Of a stretch of 64,000 bases of DNA, positions 23,562 to 31,970 are shown piece by piece. The notes beneath the pieces were generated by a model. The model worked only from the letters and a program-made list of their open reading frames with translations, was not told where the DNA came from and made no database searches. The translations under genes and the position numbers were made by a program. Positions within the stretch are counted from its first letter, which is position 1. Each line of letters begins with the position of its first letter. The stretch spans positions 558,001 to 622,000 of the forward strand of contig NZ_PGCL01000001.1 in the NCBI RefSeq assembly GCF_004297185.1. The letters run 5' to 3'. This stretch comes from Methanofollis fontis (lineage in GTDB: Archaea > Halobacteriota > Methanomicrobia > Methanomicrobiales > Methanofollaceae).

Positions 23562-26399
23562 TTAATTTTTATCGAATTCTGTGTTATTTTGCTCTTTGTA
23601 AAGGCCATAGTGGCGTTTGAGCACTTCCCTGACCTTGTCAGACTCCACCCAGCCCTGATCCAGGAGGGTGACGATGCGGTCGATCTCCCGGGCGAGTGAG
23701 ATGATCTGCTCCATGTTGGGGCTATCCTCGAGAGCGGCAAGCCCGATGATGCCCTGGAGGGGGTTTCGGATCTGGTCGTTGAGGACTGCAAACTGCTCCA
23801 TATTCCTTTCAATCCTCCTGAACGCCTCAACCGCCCTCTCTTCCATCTGGATGCGTTCCCTGATGTCCCGCATGATCGAGAGGATCACCTGTCTGTTATT
23901 GAGGCTGAACATGTGGGCCCTGACATCCACCGGCACCCTCTCCCCCCCACTGGTGCGGAGCACCGCCTCGAACTGGCACCGCCCGCAGGCGGCGAGTCTC
24001 TCCATGATGGCCGCAATGTCGGTCCGCTCGCTGTCGACGATATCATAGAGGAAGGATGAGAGGAGTTCTGCCCTGGTGTAGCCGAGCATTGTGCAGAGAC
24101 TCTCGTTCACCTCGGTGAACTCTCCCGGTCTCAACCCCTCCTCGACCACGTTCAGGGAAATGCCGTCGGTGGCGTTGTTGAAGATCGCCCTGAACTTCTC
24201 CTCGCTCTCGATCAGGGCCTCCCTGGCCCTCTTCTCCTCGGTAACGTCCATCAGCGTCCCGACACACGCGGGGGCCCCCCTGAAGGTGATCGGAGACCCG
24301 ATCGCCTCCAGAAAGCGCACTTCGCCGTCCGGTTTCCTGCAGCGGATCCCGGTCTGGAAGGGTCGGTCGGGGGTGGCGACGAACTCCTCCCAGCGTTCCC
24401 GGTCGGCGGGATCGATGAGTTCTGCTATGGAGAGGTCCAGGAGTTTGTCTTCGTGCTCATACCCCAGGATATGCGCCAGGGCCGGGTTGGCGTAGCCGAT
24501 CCTCCCGTTCTGGACAACGTAGACTCCGATGAGGGAGTGTTCGACCGGGTTGTGATACATCTCCTCATCCATCTCACGCTGGATGGCGAGGCCGATGATC
24601 CGTCCTGCCGCCTGCAGGGCCTCGATCTCGGCGTTTGACCAGTGCCGCTCGTCATGGCAGTCATCGAAGCCGATGAAGCCGAACCATCTCCGTCCCACAT
24701 GGATCGGGGCGACCACGAGTGCCTGTATCCCCTGCGGCTCGAGATATGCGCGTTCCAGGGCAGGGAATGTGCGGACGGCCCCTGAGATCATCCCTCCCTT
24801 CGAGAGCGCTTCTGCCCAGCGCGTGGCGGTCGGGTCGTAGGGAAGGTTCTGGAGATCGGGATTGTCGATCTCCTCCGAAACACCATCCTCTGTCCATTCC
24901 CAGCGCTGACTCATCAGGATCTCGCCGGTCCGGGGGTCGGTGCTGTTCTCGAAGATGTAGGTCCTGCTCGCCTCCGCCGCCTCGCCGAGATCGCTGAGCA
25001 CCAAACCGATTTCCTCCTTCCAGGAGGAGGAGCCGAGGAGCTGCCCGGCGGCGAAGTTGACCGCTTCAAGGATGCGATCCCGGCGTTTCAGTGCATGTTT
25101 CGCCTCTTCTGCCGCCGATACGTCGCGGGTCAGACCGAAAAAGGCCTCTTCGCCCTCCCACATCCCAACAGAAACCCGGCTTTCCACCTCGATGACGCGC
25201 CCGTCCCTTGCGATGATCGGGACGGCGCAGATGGTCTTTGTCCCGGCAAGCATTTCGCCGAAGTTCTGCTCCGCCTCAGCACGGCGTTCGGGCACATGGA
25301 GGTTGAGGAGCGGCATTCCCTTGAGTTCTTCGGCGGTGTAGCCGAGGGTTGCCTGGACCGAACGGTTCGTCGCCAGCACATGGCCGTCACGGCTGATCAC
25401 GAAGATGAGATCGACCATGCCGTCAAAAAGGGTCTGCAGGTTCTGCTGTTGTTTTTTCAGTTCCTCTTCGATCTTCATCCGCCGGATCGCCCCGCCGATC
25501 TCCCGTCCGATGCTCTCGAGTGTGCGCCGCTCATCGGCACGGAAGAGGTGGCGCCGCCTGTTGATCACATTGATGGCACCGAAGATCTGGTCATGCTCGA
25601 AGATCGGAACGCTGGCGAGCGAGGCGAACCCGAACTGTGCTGCCCGTTCGGGCGAGATCGCCGGATAGTTCTCGGTATAGATCGCCTGACCCTCGCCGAA
25701 TATGCGGTCATAGGGGGGCGAGTTCACGTCCACCTCCCTGACTTCGGACAGAAACGCCAGCGGCACCCCGGACTCGCAGACCACCTCCGCCCTGCCGGCC
25801 TCTCCCAGAAGATAGATCCCTCCGGCGTCGAAGGAGAGCAGGTGCAGTGTTTCTTCAAGCACGCCCTGGAGGAGGGTCTGCAGCCCGTCTGCCCTTCCCG
25901 CAACCGTGATGATCCGGTTGAGCACTTCCAGGCGGCGCCGTGTCAATGCGTCCGTGAGGATCTCGTCGTCGTCCGGGATACGCTCCCTGAGGGTGAAGAG
26001 GTAAAGGTCTCCCCCGGGGGGAGAGAGCGGGGCCAGCGAAACGTCGTATCCGATCAACGATCCCCCGATGCCCCTCAGGGTGCATGAGATCTCCCCGGTT
26101 CCCGCATTCAGTGATTCCATGTCATGGACCAGAGCTGAAAAGGAGCAGTCCGATCGGGTTTCAAGGTGAAAAATCCCCTCGATCGAATGCCCGACCAGCT
26201 CCGTCACGATGATGCCGGTGATCTCCGCCATTCCGTGATTTGCCAGCAGGATCGTCCCGTTCTGATCTGCAATTGCAGCAGGGAGAGATATAGCGGAGAG
26301 GAGCGGTCTGATGATCCGCCCCTCCGGTCCACCGATGTCACTCTGATCGGTGTCCCATGCCGGCATCTCGCTTTCCGGGTTCTGTTCTTCCGGTCTCAT
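23562..26399 (-). CDS. Large PAS/GAF sensor protein with degenerate kinase core
   Basis: A 945-residue cytoplasmic sensor. By eye the domains are PAS (about 30-135), GAF (165-305, containing SFDAGGIYLLGEAGRAEVV), PAS (320-430), GAF (445-605, ending FIGFDDCHDERHWS), PAS (610-720) and PAS (735-860). A short helical tail (860-945) follows. The tail contains AVLNDQIRNPLQGIIGL, which matches a histidine-kinase H-box except that the phospho-acceptor His is Asp875. No HATPase domain follows. It therefore cannot autophosphorylate like a normal kinase and may act as an accessory sensor or dimer partner. The next sensor gene upstream is a complete hybrid kinase. A TATA-like TATATATC lies near 26455-26465. 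Confidence 0.85.
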   Translation of the reverse strand: MRPEEQNPESEMPAWDTDQSDIGGPEGRIIRPLLSAISLPAAIADQNGTILLANHGMAEITGIIVTELVGHSIEGIFHLETRSDCSFSALVHDMESLNAGTGEISCTLRGIGGSLIGYDVSLAPLSPPGGDLYLFTLRERIPDDDEILTDALTRRRLEVLNRIITVAGRADGLQTLLQGVLEETLHLLSFDAGGIYLLGEAGRAEVVCESGVPLAFLSEVREVDVNSPPYDRIFGEGQAIYTENYPAISPERAAQFGFASLASVPIFEHDQIFGAINVINRRRHLFRADERRTLESIGREIGGAIRRMKIEEELKKQQQNLQTLFDGMVDLIFVISRDGHVLATNRSVQATLGYTAEELKGMPLLNLHVPERRAEAEQNFGEMLAGTKTICAVPIIARDGRVIEVESRVSVGMWEGEEAFFGLTRDVSAAEEAKHALKRRDRILEAVNFAAGQLLGSSSWKEEIGLVLSDLGEAAEASRTYIFENSTDPRTGEILMSQRWEWTEDGVSEEIDNPDLQNLPYDPTATRWAEALSKGGMISGAVRTFPALERAYLEPQGIQALVVAPIHVGRRWFGFIGFDDCHDERHWSNAEIEALQAAGRIIGLAIQREMDEEMYHNPVEHSLIGVYVVQNGRIGYANPALAHILGYEHEDKLLDLSIAELIDPADRERWEEFVATPDRPFQTGIRCRKPDGEVRFLEAIGSPITFRGAPACVGTLMDVTEEKRAREALIESEEKFRAIFNNATDGISLNVVEEGLRPGEFTEVNESLCTMLGYTRAELLSSFLYDIVDSERTDIAAIMERLAACGRCQFEAVLRTSGGERVPVDVRAHMFSLNNRQVILSIMRDIRERIQMEERAVEAFRRIERNMEQFAVLNDQIRNPLQGIIGLAALEDSPNMEQIISLAREIDRIVTLLDQGWVESDKVREVLKRHYGLYKEQNNTEFDKN

Positions 26400-26587
26400 C
26401 TCTGCTCCAGTGCATCCCTCGGATCGAAGGCACTCGATTCAATAGTCGCACATTCTGATATATAATGGCTGCCCAGAGAAAAAATTTCCAAATTTATTAA
26501 TTTTTGATTATTCTGTTAAATCTAGTTGATTTTTGAGATTTTATGGCCTTTTTGTCTGTTTGGGGAGTATTGCCGGCATCGGCGGGC
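26400..26587. other. A/T-rich gap between the two large sensor genes
   Basis: No gene is seen. The half near 26450-26465 contains a minus-strand TATA element for the gene starting at 26399. The other half (about 26480-26550) is poly-A/T with several T runs on the minus strand, which could end transcription of the upstream sensor gene. A/T content here is far above that of the flanking genes. Confidence 0.5.
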
Positions 26588-29500
26588 TCATCGCATGGTC
26601 ACGCCCGTGTCATCCTGATCGGTACGGTAGGCCCCGAAGGGCACGGTGATCTCGAAACAGGCGCCCTTCCCCTGGATCCCCACCTCACGTATGGTGAGGC
26701 CGGTGATCGAGAGGATCTCGCGGGCGAGGAAGAGGCCGTAGCCGGTGTTCTTCCCGACGCCGCGGTAGAAGATCTTGCCCTTGTCCCTCTCCTCGATCCC
26801 GTGACCGTCATCCTCGCAGAGGATCACCAGGTGGTCACCCTCCAGCCTCGGCGAGAAGCGGATCCTGCTCACCCCGTCGCCGTGGCGGATGGCGTTGTCG
26901 ATCAGGTTGATGAACACCTTTTCGAGGAGGGGATCGGCATAGATTTCCATGCCGTTGAGGTCGTTCTCGATCACCGCCTCGTTTCTGGGGAACATCCTCG
27001 CCGCATTGGCGACGAGGTGTCGGGCATTCTGCCATGCCGGCGTGTGGACGCCGATATCCTGATAGTCCTTGGTAAAGGAGATCTGGTGCCTGATCACGTT
27101 GGCGGACTCCTCTGCCTTCTCGATGAGGGTGATCACCTCGGAGTCGAGCCCGAAGTCCCTGACAAACTCCAGGTAGCCAAGGAGGCTGGTGAGGCGGTTG
27201 AGCACGTCATGGCGTGTGATGCTCGAGAGGAGGTTGAGTTTCTCGTTTGCCCGTTTCAGCGCCTCCTCCACGCGTTTTCTGTCGGTGATGTCGCGTTTGT
27301 TCTCCCTGCGGCCCAGATATTTGCCGTCAGGTCCGAAAACAGGCTGACAATAGTGGCTGATCCACTTGATGTCGCCGGTTTTGGTGATGATCCGGTAATC
27401 GATATGGCAGACCCCTTCCTGCTCGTGGATGCCACCATGGTAGTGGGTCTCCACCAGGTCGCGGTCCTCCGGGTGGACGATGCGGATCATCAGCATCGGG
27501 TCCTCCATGAACTCCGCCGCAGCAAACCCGGTGATCCGTTCGCAGGACGGCGAGACATAGAAGTACTTGCCGTCGGGCTTGAACCATGCCTCCCAGTCGT
27601 AGGTGAAGTCTGCAAGGGTACGGTATTTCACCTCGTTTTCCCGGAGGGCCTGTTCCATCCGTTTTCTCTCGCTGATGTCCGAGATCACTCCAAGAATGCC
27701 GGCAACCGTTCCATCTGCGGTCATGAGGGCGGTCTTTGAGAAGAGGACGTCGAGGCGTTTCCTGTTCCGGTCGGTGATCGCATATTCGTAGCGCTGGACA
27801 TGAGGGCGAGCGATGATCAGGTGGTCCTTCTTCTTGTAGAACTCGGCGTACTCCCGCGGGAAGAAGTCATGGATCGTTTTGCCGACGATTTTGTTCTTTG
27901 AAAGTCCGACGAGTTCCTCGAAGGCGCGGTTGCAGTCGTGATAGACGCCATTGGTGTCGCGGTAGAAGACGGGCGCCGGTATGGCGTCCATCAGTGCATG
28001 GACATAGTTGACCTTCTCCTTGAGGTCGATCTCCATCTTTTTGCGCTCGCTGATGTCGACGATCACCCCGACGATGCCTGCCACCGATCCGTCTGCACGC
28101 AACAGGGCGGTCTTTGAGAAGAGGACGTCGATCTTCTGTCCGTCACGGTCGGTAATGGCGAACTCATAGCGCTGGACATGGGGGTGATCGATGATCAACC
28201 CGTCCTTTTCCTTGTAGATGTCGGCGTACTCCCGCGGGAAGAAGTCGTGGATCACCTTGCCGGTGATCTCCTCCCTGGAGAGTCCGACGAGTTCCTCGAA
28301 GGCGCGGTTGCAGTCATGGTAGATGCCATGGGTGTCGCGGTAGAAGACGGGTGCCGGTATGGCGTCCATCAGTGCCTGGACATAGTTGACCTTCTCCTTG
28401 AGGTCGATCTCCATCTTTTTGCGCTCGCTGATGTCCATGATCACCCCGACGATGCCTGCCACCGATCCGTCTGCGGTCATGAGGGCGGTCTTTGAGAAGA
28501 GGACGTCGATCTTCTGTCCGTCACGGTCGGTAATGGCGAACTCATAGCGCTGGACATGGGGACGCTCGATGATCAACCCGTCCTTTTCCTTGTAGATGTC
28601 GGCGTACTCCCGCGGGAAGAAGTCGTGGATCTCCTTGCCGATGATCTCGTTCTTGGCAAGACCGACGAGTTCCTCGAAGGCGCGGTTGCAGTCATGGTAG
28701 ATGCCATGGGTATCGCGGTAGAAGACGGGCGCCGGTATGGCGTCCATCAGTGCCTGGACATAGTTGACCTTCTCCTTGAGGTCGATCTCCATTGTCTTGC
28801 GCTCGGTGATGTCCAGGATGGTGCCGATGATCACCTTCTCGCCCTCGATGGTGGTCACCGAACCATGGACCTCGGCGGTGATCATGTTGCCGTCGCTCCT
28901 GACCCCTCTGAACTCGTAGGTGTCTCCGCTCCCCTCGCTCCGCTCCCTCATCTTTTCCGCCACGAAGGGGCGGTCCACGGGGTGGACGATATGGAGCAGG
29001 GGCATGTTGTCTGACATCTCCTCGGCGGTATAGCCGAACATCTCTGCAAACCGGGGGTTCACATAGGTGAGTCGCCCGCTCCTGAGGATGTAAATTCCGA
29101 CCGGGGACTGCTCAGAGAGCACCTTGAACTTGTTCTCGGAATCTCGCAGCGCCTCTTCGGCCAATTTCCTGTCGGTGGTGTCACGTCCGACCGACTGGTA
29201 CTCGATCAGGGTGCTGTTCCCGTCAAAGATCGCCCGGTCCACCCACTGCTGCCAGCGCATCACCCCATCGTCGAGCACCACCCGGTGCTCGATGGTGCCG
29301 ACCGGGTTCTCCGGGGTGAGACTGTCGAAATGGGCCCTGATTCGTGCCTTCTCGTCCTGAGGCACGTCAGGGAAAAAGTATTTGCCGACGATCTCATCGG
29401 GATCTTTCCGGTAATATCTGCAGAAGGCCTCATTGGCGAAGACCTGTGTGCCATCCGGGAGAAAACGGCTGATCAGTTCGGTCTGACTCTCGACGACGGC

Positions 29501-29917
29501 GCGATAGCGCGCCTCGCTGATCTTCAGCGCCGCCTCGGCGCGGGTGTTCTGGACCGCCTGCCTGATCATGTTCTTCAGTTCTGCGAACTGACTCTTCGGG
29601 TCCCCGCCTTTCTGGAGGTAGAAGTTCGCTCCGTTGTTGAGGGCCTCGATGACGACGTCCTCCCGACCCCGCCCGGTGAAGATGATGAAGGGTGCGTTGT
29701 TCCCGCCTGCCCTGATCACCTTGAGAAACTCGATCCCGTCCATCTCTGGCATCTCGTAATCGGAGATGATCGCATCGAATGACTGCCCGGAGAGGACGTC
29801 GAGGGCCTCGTGTGCACTCAGGCATGTTGTGACCGCAAACTCGTGCCCTTTCCTGAGATAGAGGCTGGTGACATCAAGGATCATGGGGTCGTCGTCGATG
29901 AGCAGAACTGAGATCAT
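26588..29917 (-). CDS. Hybrid sensor histidine kinase: receiver, six PAS domains, HisKA/HATPase
   Basis: A 1109-residue protein with an N-terminal receiver domain (1-120, phospho-acceptor Asp53 in SDYEMPEMDG). Six PAS domains follow (about 133-255, 258-377, 378-503, 504-629, 630-755 and 760-885), then an archaeal-type kinase core. That core has His903 in SSITRHDVLNRLT, the N box LIDNAIRHGDG, the G1 box DDGHGIEERDKG and G2 GYGLFLAREI. PAS domains three to five are tandem copies of a 126-residue (378-bp) unit, at 27653-28786 in DNA. The N-terminal receiver suggests it takes a phosphate from another kinase and passes a signal within the chain. No output regulator is adjacent. Confidence 0.93.
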   Translation of the reverse strand: MISVLLIDDDPMILDVTSLYLRKGHEFAVTTCLSAHEALDVLSGQSFDAIISDYEMPEMDGIEFLKVIRAGGNNAPFIIFTGRGREDVVIEALNNGANFYLQKGGDPKSQFAELKNMIRQAVQNTRAEAALKISEARYRAVVESQTELISRFLPDGTQVFANEAFCRYYRKDPDEIVGKYFFPDVPQDEKARIRAHFDSLTPENPVGTIEHRVVLDDGVMRWQQWVDRAIFDGNSTLIEYQSVGRDTTDRKLAEEALRDSENKFKVLSEQSPVGIYILRSGRLTYVNPRFAEMFGYTAEEMSDNMPLLHIVHPVDRPFVAEKMRERSEGSGDTYEFRGVRSDGNMITAEVHGSVTTIEGEKVIIGTILDITERKTMEIDLKEKVNYVQALMDAIPAPVFYRDTHGIYHDCNRAFEELVGLAKNEIIGKEIHDFFPREYADIYKEKDGLIIERPHVQRYEFAITDRDGQKIDVLFSKTALMTADGSVAGIVGVIMDISERKKMEIDLKEKVNYVQALMDAIPAPVFYRDTHGIYHDCNRAFEELVGLSREEITGKVIHDFFPREYADIYKEKDGLIIDHPHVQRYEFAITDRDGQKIDVLFSKTALLRADGSVAGIVGVIVDISERKKMEIDLKEKVNYVHALMDAIPAPVFYRDTNGVYHDCNRAFEELVGLSKNKIVGKTIHDFFPREYAEFYKKKDHLIIARPHVQRYEYAITDRNRKRLDVLFSKTALMTADGTVAGILGVISDISERKRMEQALRENEVKYRTLADFTYDWEAWFKPDGKYFYVSPSCERITGFAAAEFMEDPMLMIRIVHPEDRDLVETHYHGGIHEQEGVCHIDYRIITKTGDIKWISHYCQPVFGPDGKYLGRRENKRDITDRKRVEEALKRANEKLNLLSSITRHDVLNRLTSLLGYLEFVRDFGLDSEVITLIEKAEESANVIRHQISFTKDYQDIGVHTPAWQNARHLVANAARMFPRNEAVIENDLNGMEIYADPLLEKVFINLIDNAIRHGDGVSRIRFSPRLEGDHLVILCEDDGHGIEERDKGKIFYRGVGKNTGYGLFLAREILSITGLTIREVGIQGKGACFEITVPFGAYRTDQDDTGVTMR
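27653..28786 (-). repeat. Three tandem 378-bp copies of a PAS-domain unit inside the sensor kinase gene
   Basis: The phrase CTCCATCTTTTTGCGCTC occurs at 28031 and 28409, with variants at 27653 and 28787, exactly 378 bp apart each time. Copies are 28409-28786, 28031-28408 and 27653-28030. The first two are nearly identical at DNA level over most of their length; the third is somewhat diverged. Each encodes a 126-residue PAS plus linker with the phrase DAIPAPVFYRDT. Confidence 0.92.
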
Positions 29918-30074
29918 GGTTGGTCCTCGGTGTACTAAGTACGGACTGTTGTAGATAAAAAGAGATATGTTTTATTTTTCCGTCTATTCATTCAGAATGG
30001 TGTATTTGAGCGTTTAATGTGCTTTTTAATGGTAAATGGGTATGCGGGTGTGATTTTTCCCGCCGGGGTCCGCC
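29918..30074. promoter_or_regulatory. Upstream region of the hybrid kinase gene
   Basis: A gene-free A/T-rich gap. On the minus strand it contains AAAATAAAACATATC (about 29966-29980, TATA-like). A perfect small palindrome GTACT-A-AGTAC (29932-29942) lies just before the ATG of the kinase. The palindrome would fall in the 5' leader and could be an operator or a small hairpin. The other end (30040-30074) contains T runs that could end the DUF2115 transcript. Confidence 0.35.
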
Positions 30075-30686
30075 TCACACCCCCTCCATCTGGTGTGCCG
30101 GGCAGACATTGCAGATGGAGAAGGGCACGTCCTGCTCTTTGTCCCTGATCGGGCAAAAATATTCGTCTCCTCTCTGTTCAACGACAAATCCTCCGGGAAA
30201 TGGGGTTCCGACCGGGTGACCGGGGCCGTTCTCGACGAACATCAGGTAGCCGGTGACGAGGTAATAGAAGAGGGAGTGCAGGGGATCGGAAAAGCCGAAG
30301 TCGGTGCCGCTCTTCCCGCTTTCTCTCAGGCATCCCTCCTCGATCAGGGCGGCGAACTCCTTGAAGCGGTCGGGATCGGCGATCGGGTCGTCCATGCTCC
30401 GGAAGGACCCCGAGCGGTGGGCGTGCATCAGACGGTGATAGGCGCCGAAGATCTGGGCCTCGAAGTAGGGTCTGACCTGACTCCGGTAGGGTTCAGGGAG
30501 GGGGTCCACCTCCCTCTTGATCCCCCCCCCGATCCGCTGGAGGTCGTGCAGGGTGTAGCGTCCCGCCTCCTCCCCGAGCACGCTGCCGAGTTCTCCCCTG
30601 GTGGTGCAGGCGCCGATCCGTCGGGCGGTGCGTCGGATCCGCTCCACCCCTCTCTCTGACATCTCTTGAGAGTATGGTTCTGCCAC
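30075..30686 (-). CDS. DUF2115 (UPF0305) family protein
   Basis: A 203-residue soluble protein of a family largely confined to methanogens. Recognisable parts are a helical N-terminal half and FVEQRGDEYFCPIRDKEQDV, with the final SICNVCPAHQ supplying a second Cys pair. Together C-P-I-R-D-K-Q and C-x-x-C-P suggest a metal site. Function is unknown. The start at 30686 or the in-frame ATG at 30662 (MSERGVERI) are both possible. It is followed upstream by a small unknown gene on the same strand, 23 bp away. Confidence 0.78.
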   Translation of the reverse strand: MAEPYSQEMSERGVERIRRTARRIGACTTRGELGSVLGEEAGRYTLHDLQRIGGGIKREVDPLPEPYRSQVRPYFEAQIFGAYHRLMHAHRSGSFRSMDDPIADPDRFKEFAALIEEGCLRESGKSGTDFGFSDPLHSLFYYLVTGYLMFVENGPGHPVGTPFPGGFVVEQRGDEYFCPIRDKEQDVPFSICNVCPAHQMEGV

Positions 30687-30709
30687 CCCATCAGGCTATG
30701 GGAACCCCT

Positions 30710-30979
30710 TCACCACCTGAAGCGTTCCTGTTTCTGTTTTTTCTCCTCAAACGGGATCAGGATATAGCTGTGGACCACGCCGGCATCGTCCAGTTCCATC
30801 TCCAGGTAGAGCTCCTCGCCCCGGTGCTCCATCGCCACGGCGGCGGGATCGGCACCGATCTGCACAAATCCGAGGCCGGTCAGGTCCCGTTCAAGGTTTT
30901 CCATCGAACGGTTGCGTGCGTCGTCAAGGATCGCCTCCACCGTCTTCATCATGCCGCTCTGGTATTTCTGGTCGGTCAT
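30710..30979 (-). CDS. Small hypothetical protein (89 aa)
   Basis: An 89-residue soluble protein, MTDQKYQSGMMKTVEAILDD at the start, mixed alpha/beta, ending in a basic tail (EEKKQKQERFRW). No motif or family is recognised. It precedes the DUF2115 gene on the same strand with a 23-bp gap, so the two may be one transcript. Codon use looks like its neighbours, which supports a real gene. Confidence 0.6.
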   Translation of the reverse strand: MTDQKYQSGMMKTVEAILDDARNRSMENLERDLTGLGFVQIGADPAAVAMEHRGEELYLEMELDDAGVVHSYILIPFEEKKQKQERFRW

Positions 30980-31057
30980 TCACATCCCCCGGCTTCCGGT
31001 ATAGCGTGGGGAGTAATTAACCCCTCCCTCCCTGATGTGCCGCGGCATATGGGGGCC

Positions 31058-31067
31058 AAATATAAAT
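31058..31067 (+). promoter_or_regulatory. TATA box of the Cache lipoprotein gene
   Basis: AAATATAAAT lies about 36 bp before the ATG at 31099, leaving a leader of roughly 10 nt. No other gene is nearby on this strand. Confidence 0.5.
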
Positions 31068-31098
31068 TCTTTTTACCTCCCTGGTTGCATTGTGGAAT

Positions 31099-31626
31099 AT
31101 GAAGCAGATATGGACTGTATGTGCGGTTTCAATCCTGATCGCCGGTATGCTCCTCATCGCGGGATGCACCACGCAGGAATCCCCCTCACCGGCACCGGCG
31201 CCCACGGTGACACCGGCCCACACCGAGGAGGAGATGGTTGCGTTTGTGCATGAAGCCGTCGCATATGCGCAGGAAAATGGTAAAGACAGGGCTCTTGCGG
31301 TCTTTTCGGATCGCAATGGCTCGTTCTTCCGTGACGGCCTCTACATCTATGCCTACGACTTCAACGGCACCACACTTGCCCATCCGGTCAATCCGGAGAA
31401 GATCGGGGTGAACAGGCTGGACGAGACCGATGTGAAGGGGAACTTCTACATCCGGGAACTGCGTGATGTCGCCAGAAACGGCAGCGGGTTTGTATATTTC
31501 TATTATGTCGACCCGATGGCGGAGAACACGGTGCAGCCGAAACTCGGCTACGTGGAGCGGGTGGACGAGACCTGGTGGCTTGGTTCGGGGATCTACGGGG
31601 TGACCGCTCCTGAAGCGGCGTCCTGA
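31099..31626 (+). CDS. Single-Cache-domain lipoprotein
   Basis: A 175-residue exported lipoprotein. The signal peptide (about 1-22) ends in the lipobox LLIAGC, and a Pro/Thr-rich linker (PSPAPAPTVTPA) follows. The domain at about 45-170 has the single-Cache type 2 pattern: EAVAYAQENGKDRAL, YIYAYDFNGTTLAHP, GFVYFYYVDP and LGSGIY. Such domains bind small ligands outside the cell, usually as part of sensors; here there is no signalling domain, so it would act as a free binding lipoprotein. The ATG at 31099 is chosen over an upstream TTG (31090). Confidence 0.88.
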   Translation: MKQIWTVCAVSILIAGMLLIAGCTTQESPSPAPAPTVTPAHTEEEMVAFVHEAVAYAQENGKDRALAVFSDRNGSFFRDGLYIYAYDFNGTTLAHPVNPEKIGVNRLDETDVKGNFYIRELRDVARNGSGFVYFYYVDPMAENTVQPKLGYVERVDETWWLGSGIYGVTAPEAAS

Positions 31627-31675
31627 TCTGATTCCGGAAATCTAATCCCCTCTCAGCGCATGGGTAGGTTCATTC

Positions 31676-31942
31676 ATGCATGACAACCCCCTCAAAAAAG
31701 GGCTTGCCTTCCTCGGCCTCTCCACCAGCCTACTGCTCGGGTCGGCGGCAACCGGCAGCCTCCTCTTCACCGCCGCCGCCCCGGTGCTGGCGGTGATGAA
31801 CATCCTGGTGTTCCTGATGACCGCCGGTATCATCCTGATCTGGCTCAGGCTGGGCGGTCTGCCGGACGGTGTCGTCTGGCTGGAGATTGGAGGTTTTGCA
31901 GTCCTGGAGATCGCCATCTGCGCCCTGTGCGTGATCGGGTGA
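31676..31942 (+). CDS. Small membrane protein (88 aa), unrecognised
   Basis: An 88-residue protein with three hydrophobic segments (about 10-32, 34-57 and 65-87) and almost no loops, starting MHDNPLKKGLAFLGLS. No family is recognised. It lies 49 bp after the Cache lipoprotein gene on the same strand and may be co-transcribed. It is convergent with the dGTPase-like gene (28 bp). Confidence 0.6.
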   Translation: MHDNPLKKGLAFLGLSTSLLLGSAATGSLLFTAAAPVLAVMNILVFLMTAGIILIWLRLGGLPDGVVWLEIGGFAVLEIAICALCVIG

Positions 31943-31970
31943 TCCCGGACCTCCCGCTCTCTGCTTTTTC

